Counted from the stretch's first letter, positions 9,237 to 18,138 are shown. The stretch is DNA of 64,000 bases from Candidatus Defluviibacterium haderslevense (GCA_016712225.1 JADJRL010000003.1:4973501-5037500); one strand, 5' to 3'. Translations and numbers: made by a program. Notes: generated from the letters alone by a model not told the origin.

Positions 9237-9704
9237 ATGAAAAATTTATTCTCTTTTTTGCTCATCTTATTTTGTTCCGTTGTAGCGTATTCACAAACTA
9301 CTGCACCAGCTGCAGTGGCCGCTCCGGTCAAATCAGCAAATGGTCCTAAAATGGTTTTTGATAACCTAAATGTGGATTATGGCGAAATTAAGAAAGGTGG
9401 AGAACCTTTAAGAAAAGCAACCTTTACTAATAAAGGTAATGAGCCATTAGTTATTAAAAATGCACGCGGAAGTTGTGGTTGTACAGTTCCAACATGGCCT
9501 AAAGAACCAATCATGCCTGGTGAAGTAGGTGTTATTGAAATTCGTTATGATACCCAAAGAGTTGGACCAATTAATAAAACAGTAAGAGTTCAAACTAACG
9601 AAGGTGAAGAAGAAATTACTTTATATGTTAAAGGAAACATTTCTTCTGACGAAGATGAAACTGTTCCAAAAAATGATGGTAATGTTTTAATACCTAAAGG
9701 ATAA
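9237..9704 (+). CDS. Exported DUF1573 (Ig-like) protein
   Basis: 155 aa. A signal peptide (KNLFSFLLILFCSVVAYSQ) is followed by an Ala/Pro-rich linker and a DUF1573 domain: FDNLNVDYGEIKKGGEP, KATFTNKGNEPLVIKNARGSCGCTVP, MPGEVGVIEIRYDTQRVG. The CGC motif after an Ala/Gly-Ser is typical of this family of Ig-like folds, common in the Bacteroidota periplasm or cell surface; function unknown. The C-terminal tail is acidic. A TTG lies immediately before the ATG and would add one residue; the ATG is preferred. Monocistronic: own promoter and a strong terminator right after the stop. Confidence 0.88.
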   Translation: MKNLFSFLLILFCSVVAYSQTTAPAAVAAPVKSANGPKMVFDNLNVDYGEIKKGGEPLRKATFTNKGNEPLVIKNARGSCGCTVPTWPKEPIMPGEVGVIEIRYDTQRVGPINKTVRVQTNEGEEEITLYVKGNISSDEDETVPKNDGNVLIPKG

Positions 9705-9728
9705 AAATAATATTCAAAGAAATTTAAA

Positions 9729-9763
9729 CCCGTCTTAACATTAGTTAAGATGGGTTTTTTTTT
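9729..9763 (+). terminator. Rho-independent terminator after the DUF1573 gene
   Basis: An 11-bp stem (CCCGTCTTAAC at 9729-9739 with GTTAAGATGGG at 9744-9754, one G-U pair), a four-base ATTA loop and a run of nine T directly after. It stops 5 bases before the end of the convergent gene at 9769. Confidence 0.9.
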
Positions 9764-9768
9764 GCCTT

Positions 9769-10263
9769 CTATTCTGCGTCTAATTGCATAAATTTTCCAT
9801 CTTTGAGCAGCTCAATCTCCCACTTTGCGGTGGACATGGGATTGACCTTAATTTGAGTAGCATCATGAACCCCTTCAATGATATGTATTAAATTAGGATT
9901 TAGGATATTAGCCATTCTGCGGACTAAGGTCTCGTCTTCAGAAAATAATCCAGCAACTTCAGCATTATCCAGATACACTCCTTCCTTAGAGTAGCTGAAT
10001 ACAAAAAAGGAATATCTCATCAATTGTGCAGCCCAAAAGACCAAAAGATACCCCCCTTCTGCTGACCTCCAATGAAATCCAGGTAATATTTCAGTAAAGT
10101 CATTTAACTCAAATGGAAGATAGGGAGCCAACAATTCTTCAAGTACGGGTAAAGGTAACTGTTCATTGACCAACCCAAAATCATGCTCACTCCCTTCTTG
10201 TAAAACAAATGGGAGTTTTGCCAATGGAAAATAAGCGATTAATTTTTTAAAATCTTCAACCAC
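9769..10263 (-). CDS. Hypothetical protein
   Basis: 164 aa, acidic, without signal peptide or convincing membrane helix. Recognisable stretches are FPLAKLPFVLQEGSEHDFG, LPLPVLEELLAPYL and WAAQLMRYSFFVFSYSKEG. I do not recognise a named family; the composition and lack of frame breaks suggest a real cytoplasmic protein. The first codon is GTG; there is no nearby in-frame ATG. It converges on the DUF1573 gene and shares the short terminator region. Confidence 0.65.
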   Translation of the reverse strand: MVEDFKKLIAYFPLAKLPFVLQEGSEHDFGLVNEQLPLPVLEELLAPYLPFELNDFTEILPGFHWRSAEGGYLLVFWAAQLMRYSFFVFSYSKEGVYLDNAEVAGLFSEDETLVRRMANILNPNLIHIIEGVHDATQIKVNPMSTAKWEIELLKDGKFMQLDAE

Positions 10264-10380
10264 GAGATGTAATTTTTCAACAAAGATGACTGAAATTATG
10301 AATTATTCAGTTCCAAAATTTGTGATTCGTCTAAGGAATGAATCAGTTTGACGATTAATTATGTATATACAGGTACTTTG

Positions 10381-10413
10381 TTTTGCATAGTACTAAATTA
10401 TATATTAACTTTG
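10381..10413 (+). promoter_or_regulatory. Full -33/-7 Bacteroidota promoter for the padR-pspC pair
   Basis: TTTTG at 10381-10385 as -33 and TAACTTTG at 10406-10413 as -7, separated by 20 bases: the clearest complete promoter in the window. The predicted transcription start is near 10416, giving an 18-base leader to the ATG at 10434 and excluding the in-frame TTG at 10383. Confidence 0.7.
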
Positions 10414-10433
10414 CACTATCAAATAAAGTAATT

Positions 10434-10766
10434 ATGAAAATTGAAAATACAATTGCTCAAATGAAAAAAGGAGTTTTGGAAATGTGCATACTATCTATCA
10501 TTAATAACAATGAGTCTTATCCATCTGATATCATTAGTCAACTAAAATCTGCAGATCTCATTGTTGTAGAAGGAACTTTATATCCCATTTTAACCAGATT
10601 AAAGAATTTTGGATTGTTAGAATACTACTGGCAAGAGTCACCATCCGGACCACCTAGAAAATATTTTAAAATCACAGAAACTGGAAAAGAATCATTAATT
10701 CAACTCTCTGAAAGCTGGATTCAATTTGTATCCGGAGTTAACTTAACCATAAAAAACCAAATTTAA
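10434..10766 (+). CDS. PadR-family transcriptional regulator
   Basis: 110 aa, the usual size of short PadR proteins. The winged helix shows KKGVLEMCILSIINNNESYPS (helix 1), VVEGTLYPILTRLKNFGLL (recognition helix) and PPRKYFKITETGKESL (wing). PadR proteins repress their own operon or a neighbour and respond to small ligands or envelope stress. The next gene, two bases after the stop, is a PspC-domain membrane protein; this PadR-PspC pairing is common in Bacteroidota and suggests control of an envelope-stress response. Start chosen at the ATG because the promoter lies over the upstream TTG. Confidence 0.9.
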   Translation: MKIENTIAQMKKGVLEMCILSIINNNESYPSDIISQLKSADLIVVEGTLYPILTRLKNFGLLEYYWQESPSGPPRKYFKITETGKESLIQLSESWIQFVSGVNLTIKNQI

Positions 10767-10768
10767 CC

Positions 10769-11440
10769 ATGAATAAAGTACTTAACATCAATGTAGGCAA
10801 ATATCCATTTTCAATTGATGATATCGCTTACGAAAAACTTGACAGCTATCTTTTAAGTCTCCAAAATCATTTTTCAAAATCTGAAGGGTGTAAAGATATT
10901 ATGCAAGACATTGAAAGTCGGATAGCAGAATTATTTCAAGAAAAATTATCAGGACGAAGCATTGTATCCATTGAAATCGTCGATGAAACCATAAGCATTA
11001 TGGGAACACCTGAAATATTTGGAACAGATTGGAATCAAACCAATGAACCAACAGAGTCTAAGTCTAATAGCCAGTATACCACTGAAGATTGGGGAATCAA
11101 AACCGGAAAAAAATTATTTCGTGATCCATCCGATTCAAAAATTGGAGGTGTGTGCAGTGGACTAGCCCAATATATAGGGATACAGGACGTCATTTGGGTC
11201 AGATTGTTTTTTGTATTAACTGCTTTTGCTGGAGGATTTGCGGCCATACTTTATATTATTTTATGGGCAATTACACCTGAAGCCAGAAATTCAGCAGATC
11301 GATTAGCGATGAAAGGAGAACCCATCAATGTGCATAACATAGCCAGAAAGGTGGAAGAAGAAATCGATGACTTGACCCATAAATTTGATACCTGGCGAGA
11401 AAAACGAAGAATGCGTAAAAAAAATAAATGGCGATTTTAA
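10769..11440 (+). CDS. PspC-domain membrane protein
   Basis: 223 aa. Residues 1-100 form a soluble N-terminal domain (NKVLNINVGKYPFSIDDIAY, then DIESRIAELFQEKL) found ahead of PspC in Bacteroidota. Residues about 115-175 are the PspC domain: KKLFRDPSDSKIGGVCSGLAQYIG, then two hydrophobic segments with VIWVRLFFVLTAFAGG and ILYIILWAITPE. A charged C-terminal helix ends in RRMRKKNK. PspC is an inner-membrane partner in the phage-shock type response. Co-transcribed with padR (2-base gap). Confidence 0.9.
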   Translation: MNKVLNINVGKYPFSIDDIAYEKLDSYLLSLQNHFSKSEGCKDIMQDIESRIAELFQEKLSGRSIVSIEIVDETISIMGTPEIFGTDWNQTNEPTESKSNSQYTTEDWGIKTGKKLFRDPSDSKIGGVCSGLAQYIGIQDVIWVRLFFVLTAFAGGFAAILYIILWAITPEARNSADRLAMKGEPINVHNIARKVEEEIDDLTHKFDTWREKRRMRKKNKWRF

Positions 11441-11521
11441 AGAACCAAATCAATTTGACTTAAAATTCAAATTGATTCAAATCTGAAATTCATAATGTGG
11501 TGTTATAGAATTATTTTTACG

Positions 11522-11554
11522 ACGGCTAGATTTCAACAAATTTAGCCGTTTTTT
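11522..11554 (+). terminator. Terminator after pspC
   Basis: A 12-bp stem (ACGGCTAGATTT at 11522-11533 with AAATTTAGCCGT at 11538-11549, one G-U pair), a CAAC loop, then six T. A second AT-rich inverted repeat without a T run sits at 11448-11477. The terminator ends 12 bases before the next ATG, so that gene's promoter must overlap it or transcription reads through. Confidence 0.8.
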
Positions 11555-11565
11555 ATTTCTACAAT

Positions 11566-12168
11566 ATGTTAACCAACCCAAACGCGCTCATTATTTTTAT
11601 TAGAAACCCCATCCGAGGGAAAGTAAAAACCAGATTAGCTCAAACTCTCGGAGAAGCTAAAGCATTGTACATCTATAAAGAACTACTTGAAATAACTAGA
11701 CAACAAAGCATAAAAGTAAATGCACAATGTTATTTATACTATAGTGATCATATAGAACTTGATGCCTGGTCTGAAACCACATTCATCAAAAAGGTTCAAT
11801 CTGGAATAGATCTAGGAGATCGCATGTCAAACGCATTCCATGAAGTATTGCAAATTCATTCCAAAGCTATTATCATAGGAAGTGATTGTCCCTATATTAC
11901 AAGTTTACTTTTAAATCAAGCTTTCAATTTATTAACCACCAAAGATATCATCATAGGACCAGCCGTAGATGGTGGATATTACCTACTTGGCATGAAATCA
12001 AATATTGATTCGGTTTTTAAATCTATGCCCTGGAGCGAATCTAGTTTGTATGAAAAAACCATAGAAAAACTCAATCAATTAAACTGTAGCCATTCCTCAT
12101 TGATCCAATTAGAGGATATAGATACTGAAGAAGCGTGGAATCGATATGTTCAAACTCAAGGAAAATAA
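11566..12168 (+). CDS. TIGR04282/DUF2064 glycosyltransferase-like protein
   Basis: 200 aa. N-terminal ALIIFIRNPIRGKVKTRLAQTLG (nucleotide-binding signature of the MobA-like fold), central IIIGSDCPYI with the expected Asp, and C-terminal IIGPAVDGGYYLLGM. The family (TIGR04282, DUF2064) was named for arsenosugar biosynthesis glycosyltransferases, but most Bacteroidota members have no demonstrated substrate. Predicted cytoplasmic. No partner gene for arsenosugar synthesis is seen nearby, so the arsenic link should not be assumed. Confidence 0.85.
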   Translation: MLTNPNALIIFIRNPIRGKVKTRLAQTLGEAKALYIYKELLEITRQQSIKVNAQCYLYYSDHIELDAWSETTFIKKVQSGIDLGDRMSNAFHEVLQIHSKAIIIGSDCPYITSLLLNQAFNLLTTKDIIIGPAVDGGYYLLGMKSNIDSVFKSMPWSESSLYEKTIEKLNQLNCSHSSLIQLEDIDTEEAWNRYVQTQGK

Positions 12169-12314
12169 AATAAGATTCTCCCCTTACATTTTTTAAAATC
12201 CCAATAACAATATCGATTATTTTTTTACAAAAAATACTTAATAAATTGATTTACAATCACATAAGTATTAAATAATAAAATACATAAAATCTATAAATAC
12301 TTAGAAATTCATTT

Positions 12315-12322
12315 TACATTTG
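12315..12322 (+). promoter_or_regulatory. Bacteroidota -7 promoter element for exbB-exbD
   Basis: TACATTTG fits the consensus. The predicted start near 12325 leaves a leader of about 93 bases before the exbB ATG, longer than most in this window. No clear -33 element. Confidence 0.4.
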
Positions 12323-12417
12323 TACTCCTTTCCGATACATGAAAGAAATTAATAATAAATCTGAATGTATATATTGGAATGGACAAGAATCAACGTTAAT
12401 TAGAAAACAAACTTTAT

Positions 12418-13104
12418 ATGTTTTTATCGATTTTTCTTCAAGTGGATACAGCAACAACCGGAACAAGTGTTGCAAGTCAAAGTGTTTTTGATATCATTCT
12501 AAATAGTGGACCTCTGGGAATTACCATTATTTCGATACAAGTGCTCCTCGTATTTATTGCCCTCTATATTTTTATTGAGCGGTATTTTACGATTAGTGCA
12601 GTAGTCAAAGAAGATCAACGTGTTATGCAAAATCTTCGATCTAATATAGGAAGTGGGAATATTTCAACTATTCAAAGTATTTGTGCTAGTAGCGATACAC
12701 CTTTAGCGAGAATGATTGAAAAAGGATTACAGCGATTGGGCAGACCAATGCCAGAGATAGAAAGTGCTATCGAAAGTGTAGGTCGTGTAGAGACATTTAG
12801 ACTTGAAAAGAAACTCAATCACTTATCTCTAATTGCTCGATTAGCTCCGATGTTTGGGTTTTTGGGTACCATTATGGGTGTTATTAAAATATTCTACGAT
12901 ATATCTTTAACAGACAATTTATCCATTGGCGTTATCTCCGGAGGATTATATCAGAAAATGCTAACCTCTGCAGGTGGTTTATTGGTCGGTATAATTGCAT
13001 TCGTAGGTTATTATTTTCTGACTATGATGTTAGATGAAGAAATTAATGAATTAGAACGTAGCAGTATAGAATTTATGGATATGCTACATACTCCTGTTAA
13101 ATAA
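12418..13104 (+). CDS. exbB: MotA/TolQ/ExbB-family proton channel protein
   Basis: 228 aa, three membrane helices: residues about 30-55 (GPLGITIISIQVLLVFIALYI), about 145-165 (LIARLAPMFGFLGTIMGVI) and about 180-205 (LTSAGGLLVGIIAFVGYYFL). The APMFGFLGTIMGVI and TSAGGLLVGI stretches are the conserved channel-forming parts of ExbB/TolQ. With ExbD it uses the proton gradient to energise TonB- or Tol-type work in the envelope. exbD follows after 17 bases; no tonB is adjacent in this window, so TonB versus Tol use is unresolved. Confidence 0.9.
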   Translation: MFLSIFLQVDTATTGTSVASQSVFDIILNSGPLGITIISIQVLLVFIALYIFIERYFTISAVVKEDQRVMQNLRSNIGSGNISTIQSICASSDTPLARMIEKGLQRLGRPMPEIESAIESVGRVETFRLEKKLNHLSLIARLAPMFGFLGTIMGVIKIFYDISLTDNLSIGVISGGLYQKMLTSAGGLLVGIIAFVGYYFLTMMLDEEINELERSSIEFMDMLHTPVK

Positions 13105-13121
13105 GCAATAATTCATTCAAT

Positions 13122-13520
13122 ATGAATATACGAGGCAGAAAACGCGAAGGAGCAGAATTAAGTGTAGAATCACTTAATGATATCATGTTTTTCTTATTGC
13201 TATTCTTTTTGATTGTGTCCACTTTGGCCAATCCGAATATCATTAAATTGATGTTGCCTTCTTCTAAACAAAGCGAGCAGACTTCAAAAAAACCGATTAA
13301 TCTGTCCGTTACCAACGACTTAAAATACTATATTGAAAAAGAACCTATAGCCTACGAAGAGATTGAACCAAGATTGCGTAAATATGTAGCCAATGTACCA
13401 GATTTGACGGTGGTTATTCGTATAGATAATCGATTGGAAGTTCAGCAATTAGTGAATGTACTACAAATAGGTGTCAGTCTTAAAGTTAAAATGGTACTTG
13501 CAACGGAACGCTCTAAATAG
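13122..13520 (+). CDS. exbD: ExbD/TolR-family biopolymer transport protein
   Basis: 132 aa, one N-terminal membrane helix containing the conserved proton-carrying aspartate (VESLNDIMFFLLLFFLIV, Asp20), followed by a small periplasmic domain ending in VQQLVNVLQIGVSLKVKMVLATE, typical of ExbD/TolR. Forms the stator with the upstream ExbB. A weak 6-bp inverted repeat (GGGTAT/ATACCC, 13570-13587) follows the gene and might end transcription. Confidence 0.9.
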   Translation: MNIRGRKREGAELSVESLNDIMFFLLLFFLIVSTLANPNIIKLMLPSSKQSEQTSKKPINLSVTNDLKYYIEKEPIAYEEIEPRLRKYVANVPDLTVVIRIDNRLEVQQLVNVLQIGVSLKVKMVLATERSK

Positions 13521-13687
13521 GTTTTCAGGGCTTTTAAGTTTAGATTATTTATTTTATGCAGGACATTAAGGGTATTTAAACATACCCAAGTTTTTAGATA
13601 AATTCCTTACTTATAATGAAACAATAGTTTGAAACAGACCACTTCAAACAAATTCAAACAACCTCATTGCCTCAATAAACTTAGTAT

Positions 13688-16057
13688 CTAATTTCTAAGT
13701 GTTTTGTTATTCTCCAACAAATATTGAATGCGTTCTAAGGTCTTAGGTTCAGTACACAAACTCAGAAATGCCTCTCGTTCCAAATCTAGCAAATACTGTT
13801 CACTGACTTTTTGTGGATAGGACAAATCTCCACCACATAAGACATAAGCCATTTTCTTGGCTATTTTTATATCATGTTCAGAAGCATAATTTCCCAACTT
13901 CAAAGTATGTGCTGCTGCATACAATGGCCCTAAGCCTGATCTACCAAGAACATTAACATCTGTTCTGGGCTGCTTAGCTACATAACCGTTAGCCAATTGT
14001 AAAACTTTTTGTTTTGCTTTAAAAATATGTGTAGATCCATGAATACTTACCGTATCTCTCTGATACTGCAAATAACCTAAATCAAAAGCTTCATATGCAG
14101 ATGTTGCAACGGAAGCCATCGCTAAGGTTTTAAATTTCGAGATCAATAATGGAATATGAACTTCGCCCTCCTTCATTTCGTCAGACAGACGCAATGCAAA
14201 TTCCTTTGTTCCTCCGCCACCCGGTAAAAGACCGACACCCATTTCAACCAAGCCAATATAAGATTCTACAGCACATACTGCAGCATCGCAATGCATCATT
14301 AATTCTGTACCGCCACCAAATACATAACCTTGAGTCGCAGTAACTACCGGAATAGAGGAATATCGGCAACGCATAGAAGTCTGTTGGAACAATCTCACTG
14401 CAATATCCAATTGGTCGTATTCTTGTTGAAAGGCCATCATTCCGACCAGCATTAAATTGGCGCCCACCGTAAAATTAGTCGCATTATTTCCAATAACGAT
14501 ACCTTTCCATCCATTGGTTTCAGCTAAAAGAATACATTCATTAATACCGCGTAAAATACCTTCACCAATGGTATTATGTTTACTTCTAAATTCCAAGGCT
14601 AACACTCCATCACCTATATCATAAAGATTTAATTCAGGATTTTGGTAGACTATATTTTTATTATCATATAAACTGAATCTGATGATATCATCTTGACCTG
14701 GAATTAATTCATAATTTAGAGTCAATGGATTTAAGCAAAGCAATTGATTTCCTGATTTATCATAGAAGCTGTTTACTTGTTTATCCTTCATGGCTTGAAC
14801 CCATGGTGCAGCTTGTTCATTCGCTTCTTGGATTAACTTTAATCCTTCCTCAAAACCAATAGCATCCCAATATTCAAAAGGTCCAAGTTCCCATGCAAAA
14901 CCATTTTTTAAGGCAACATCAATGTTATAAATCGTATTTGAAATTTCAGGAATTCTATGAGAAGAATAAGCAAATAGAAATCCAAGAGATTGTTTAATTA
15001 ATTGCGCCCCTGCGTCATTACATTTGATGATGGCTTTTAATCGTCTCGGCAAATCATCAATTTGTTTGGAGACTTGCAGACTTTCTAAATTTGACTTTGT
15101 GTCTTGTTTATATTCCAGTGTTTTAAGATCTAATGCATGAATTATTTTTTTACCATTGGCATCTTTTTCCTTAGTTGCCACATAAAAGCCCTGCTCACTT
15201 TTGCTTCCGTACCATTTATGTTCCATTAAAAAATGGATAAATGGTGGCAATGCAATAGATTGCAACATACTATCCGACGGACAATTCTTTTTTAAACCTT
15301 CAATAACATAGTAGGCAGTGTCTAAACCCACAACATCAGATAATCTGAAAGTTCCAGATTTAGGTCGCCCTAAAGCGGGACCAGTAAGTTTATCTACATC
15401 AGAAATGGAAAGTCCAAGCTCACTTGTCAGCGAAAATATTTTTAACATGGCAGAGACCCCAATTCTATTAGCGATAAAGGCAGGTGTATCTTTACACAGT
15501 ACCGTCTGTTTGCCAAGATATTTCTTACCAAAATCAGTTAAAAAATCAACTACTTCAGGTAAAGTATATTCTGTTGGAATAATTTCTAAAAGAGGTAAAT
15601 ATCTTGGTGGATTAAAAAAATGGGTGCCGCAAAAATGGGCTTGAAAATCCTGAGATCTGTTTTGAATCAAATCATGCATTAATATGCCTGAAGTATTACT
15701 TGTAATAAGGGTACCTGGTGTTCTGAATTGTTCTACCTTTTCGTAGAGGCTTTGCTTTACATCGAGTCTTTCAATTACAACTTCAAGTATCCAGTCAACC
15801 TCTTTTATTTTAGATAAGTCGTCTTCAAAATTTCCTATTTGGATATTCGCTACAAACTTTTGATGATATATATTGGATGGTTTATTGGACAAAGATTTAG
15901 CTAAAGAATCGCGAACTATTTTATTTCTATCTGCAGAAGCATGTGGAAGATCCAACAGCAAAACATTAAATCCCGCCCCTGCAAAATGACACGCAATTCC
16001 AGATCCCATTAATCCTGATCCGAGTATTGCTACTTTCTTTATTCTCCTGTAATTCAT
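13688..16057 (-). CDS. FadN-type 3-hydroxyacyl-CoA dehydrogenase / enoyl-CoA hydratase
   Basis: 789 aa, the same length as Bacillus FadN and in the FadN domain order (dehydrogenase first, hydratase last), the reverse of E. coli FadB/FadJ. N-terminus: NAD site VAILGSGLMGSGIACHFAGAG, then SNTSGILMHDL, HFFNPPRYLPLLEI and KDTPAFIANRIG. C-terminal part: hydratase motifs GWKGIVIGNNATNFTVGANL, ATQGYVFGGGTELMMHCD and GLVEMGVGLLPGGGGTKEFA. Catalyses the two middle steps of fatty-acid beta-oxidation. In many Bacteroidota it is followed by a thiolase and acyl-CoA dehydrogenase; here it is alone, converging on exbD. Confidence 0.92.
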   Translation of the reverse strand: MNYRRIKKVAILGSGLMGSGIACHFAGAGFNVLLLDLPHASADRNKIVRDSLAKSLSNKPSNIYHQKFVANIQIGNFEDDLSKIKEVDWILEVVIERLDVKQSLYEKVEQFRTPGTLITSNTSGILMHDLIQNRSQDFQAHFCGTHFFNPPRYLPLLEIIPTEYTLPEVVDFLTDFGKKYLGKQTVLCKDTPAFIANRIGVSAMLKIFSLTSELGLSISDVDKLTGPALGRPKSGTFRLSDVVGLDTAYYVIEGLKKNCPSDSMLQSIALPPFIHFLMEHKWYGSKSEQGFYVATKEKDANGKKIIHALDLKTLEYKQDTKSNLESLQVSKQIDDLPRRLKAIIKCNDAGAQLIKQSLGFLFAYSSHRIPEISNTIYNIDVALKNGFAWELGPFEYWDAIGFEEGLKLIQEANEQAAPWVQAMKDKQVNSFYDKSGNQLLCLNPLTLNYELIPGQDDIIRFSLYDNKNIVYQNPELNLYDIGDGVLALEFRSKHNTIGEGILRGINECILLAETNGWKGIVIGNNATNFTVGANLMLVGMMAFQQEYDQLDIAVRLFQQTSMRCRYSSIPVVTATQGYVFGGGTELMMHCDAAVCAVESYIGLVEMGVGLLPGGGGTKEFALRLSDEMKEGEVHIPLLISKFKTLAMASVATSAYEAFDLGYLQYQRDTVSIHGSTHIFKAKQKVLQLANGYVAKQPRTDVNVLGRSGLGPLYAAAHTLKLGNYASEHDIKIAKKMAYVLCGGDLSYPQKVSEQYLLDLEREAFLSLCTEPKTLERIQYLLENNKTLRN

Positions 16058-16320
16058 TCAGTAAATGTCCGAATAAATTATTAATGTAGAAAGCATTTCA
16101 GAATCAAATCAGCATTTATTAATGATAAATTGATCATCCAAGGTAAATTGCTCAAACAAATTGAAAAAATAGGTGATACATATCTAAAAAGTCAATCATG
16201 GGATAAATCTACACTTCAAGAAACCGTCTTTTGTAAAGTAAATTAGATTTGCAGATCAGTGAAATATTTTAAACAAAATAACAATACTTCAACGGTAAGA
16301 TCAAATACAAAAATATCCGT

Positions 16321-17163
16321 TTAGGATCTTGGAATTCTTTTAACTAATTTGATGGTCTTTAACGTGGTGCCATCATTAAGAATGAATTGAGCTAAATATA
16401 TTCCATCTCTGAGGTCCTCCAAATTAATGGTACGTCGATTTGGATTCCACATTTCTTCTCTGATTACTTTGCCCATTAAATCCCTGAGTACCAACTTTGA
16501 TACACCATTGATTTCACCTTGAACGCTCACCATTTCATTGGCTGGATTTGGAAAAAGGCTAATATTTGATTTTTGGATCGAACTTGTGGAAGAAGTAATT
16601 TTTTCATTGAACTGAACACTAATTTTGGAAGATCCATCGCCTGCGCTGCTATTATCAGCATTCACTCCATTTCCTCCAGCATAAAAACTAACTGGTCCAG
16701 ACCCTTTAACCGGCGCTGTCCAAGCAACTTCAAATATGTTGGTCACACTTCGAGATTTATGTTCTGCATATTGTCTTCCTGAATTTAATGTTGTCACTTT
16801 AGAATTACTAGAAATAGGAGCGAAGGTGTTAATCGATGTTCCAGTCTTTCCTAAAGCTGCTTGTAGTGCCACCAATTGAAATCCAAAAGCTTTAGGTATT
16901 TCCCCATTCACATGATTGATACGGACCTTAACTGTATAGATCTTATTGGGTTCATACATGAGTACAGAATCTCCGTTGTCGAACAAAGTAAGAGATAAAC
17001 TTACATTTATAGGTCCATTGTGACAACTTTTACAAACCGTTAAATCATCTCCTGGGGCACCTGTACTTCCTGTTCTACCAGAAAAAGCCCGACCACTTTG
17101 ATTCGACATCAACGCTGTGGCTAAAAATCCTAAGCAAAATAAGGTGTAAATGTATTTTTTCAT
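16321..17163 (-). CDS. Exported choice-of-anchor V protein with CxxCH motif and T9SS sorting domain
   Basis: 280 aa. Signal peptide, then SGRTGSTGAPGDDLTVCKSCHNGP with a haem-c type CxxCH motif (Cys44, Cys47, His48). Next comes an Ig-like/reelin-like domain (VRINHVNGEIPKAFGFQL, and a GSGPVSFYAGGNGVNADNS motif), which is the choice-of-anchor V architecture. The C-terminal ~75 residues are a type A T9SS sorting domain: SLFPNPANEMVSV, LVLRDLMGKVI, DLRDGIYLAQF, KTIKLVK. Predicted to be secreted by the T9SS and attached at the surface. Whether haem is really bound is unproven. A TATTTTTG element lies at 17183-17190. Confidence 0.85.
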   Translation of the reverse strand: MKKYIYTLFCLGFLATALMSNQSGRAFSGRTGSTGAPGDDLTVCKSCHNGPINVSLSLTLFDNGDSVLMYEPNKIYTVKVRINHVNGEIPKAFGFQLVALQAALGKTGTSINTFAPISSNSKVTTLNSGRQYAEHKSRSVTNIFEVAWTAPVKGSGPVSFYAGGNGVNADNSSAGDGSSKISVQFNEKITSSTSSIQKSNISLFPNPANEMVSVQGEINGVSKLVLRDLMGKVIREEMWNPNRRTINLEDLRDGIYLAQFILNDGTTLKTIKLVKRIPRS

Positions 17164-17182
17164 AATCCGGTATTAAAGAGGT

Positions 17183-17190
17183 CAAAAATA
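17183..17190 (-). promoter_or_regulatory. Bacteroidota -7 promoter element for the CxxCH protein
   Basis: The minus strand reads TATTTTTG followed by ACC; predicted start near 17180, a 17-base leader to the ATG at 17163. Confidence 0.4.
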
Positions 17191-17393
17191 TGAAATGGAG
17201 ATATAAAACACTATTAATTAAAAGTTAATTAAAAGATTTATATCCATTTATTGAGAGTAAGACGCCCTAATTCGGCGTTCGTTTAAATTTAAACTAAATA
17301 ATACTAAAATTTAATTTATCGCTACTTATAACATTGAAATCTTCTCATTGACCAAAATGTCAAAATATATTTCAAAATTGCCGAAATGACGAA

Positions 17394-17636
17394 ATGCTAA
17401 ACTTAATTCGCGCAAAGACCCGCCCTAAAAATCTATACACAAAAAAAAAGTTTATAGTAAAAAAAGATCAGGAATTTAATGCCCAAATCAGGCAAAAGCA
17501 AGGTCGATATAACAAGCGTTTAATCTCAAAGATAGTTAGCGATGTGGAATCCGGACACTCGCGGAAGGAATTGCAAAACCGTTAACTCAAGGGTTCCAAA
17601 TACTTAATCTGGGAGTTAAGGAAAATCGCCTAAATG
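17394..17636 (+). pseudogene. Remnant of a transposase OrfA-like helix-turn-helix protein
   Basis: A 63-codon frame, very basic, with RYNKRLISKIVSDVESGHSRKELQNR followed by a TAA. The same frame goes on after the stop as LKGSKYLIWELRKIA and then stops again. Together they resemble the first part of IS3-type transposase OrfA proteins (a helix, then SRKELQxRY, then LKGS...W), with the expected Tyr codon turned into TAA. No inverted repeats, orfB or downstream transposase are visible, so this is at most a decayed remnant. The family assignment is a pattern judgement, not a search result. Confidence 0.4.
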
Positions 17637-17817
17637 TATAAAAGTGTGTGAACTGTAGCATATGGATTCACTTTTGAAAGATCCACAGCATTTCTAAAAA
17701 TGAGTTGTAGGCTCCAAGGACTGTATTTTCAACCATCTTGACCTTCGAACAACCAATACTTAGTTTCGTAAATATCGTTATATGCCATTAATCTGAGGAT
17801 AATATTCTCAGATGTTA

Positions 17818-18013
17818 ATCAACAGTCCAACCCAAAGATTCATAAGGCGATATTTTTCCATCTTCAACATCATCTACTATTTGTATTCTTTTGAAATGTT
17901 CTAATATGTCATTCTTTTTGCTTGATTCTCTAGAATGGTTTTTTAATTTACTGTTTTGATCATTTTCGTCTATTTCATATATCATTCTATAGTCCCATTC
18001 ATTAATCGATTCC
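17818..18013 (-). pseudogene. Decayed minus-strand gene fragment (unknown family)
   Basis: Reading leftwards, an open frame of about 64 codons without a plausible start ends in a TAA at 17818-17820. It reads like real protein: INEWDYRMIYEIDEND ... DILEHFKRIQIVDDVEDG ... ESLGWTVD. Just upstream, another frame gives AELKDKPRVKVL, which would join it by a one-base shift. It therefore looks like the 3' end of a gene that has lost its start and gained a frameshift. I cannot name the family. Confidence 0.35.
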
Positions 18014-18138
18014 TTAATTTCAAGACTTTAACCCTTGGCTTGTCTTTCAACTCAGCGTTTATTTATTAATACATTTATCATTATTCATTAGAATATCAAT
18101 AATATACACATTACATAAATAAAAATATTAAAATTTAT

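Noticed and set aside
11448..11477. Inverted repeat AATCAATTTGA/TCAAATTGATT as a second terminator
   Set aside because: No T run after the stem; the real terminator lies 45 bases further on.
16090..16250. Coding-like plus-strand frame (IIQGKLLKQIEKIGDTYLKS)
   Set aside because: No start codon and only about 40 codons; perhaps a gene remnant, but not supported enough to annotate.
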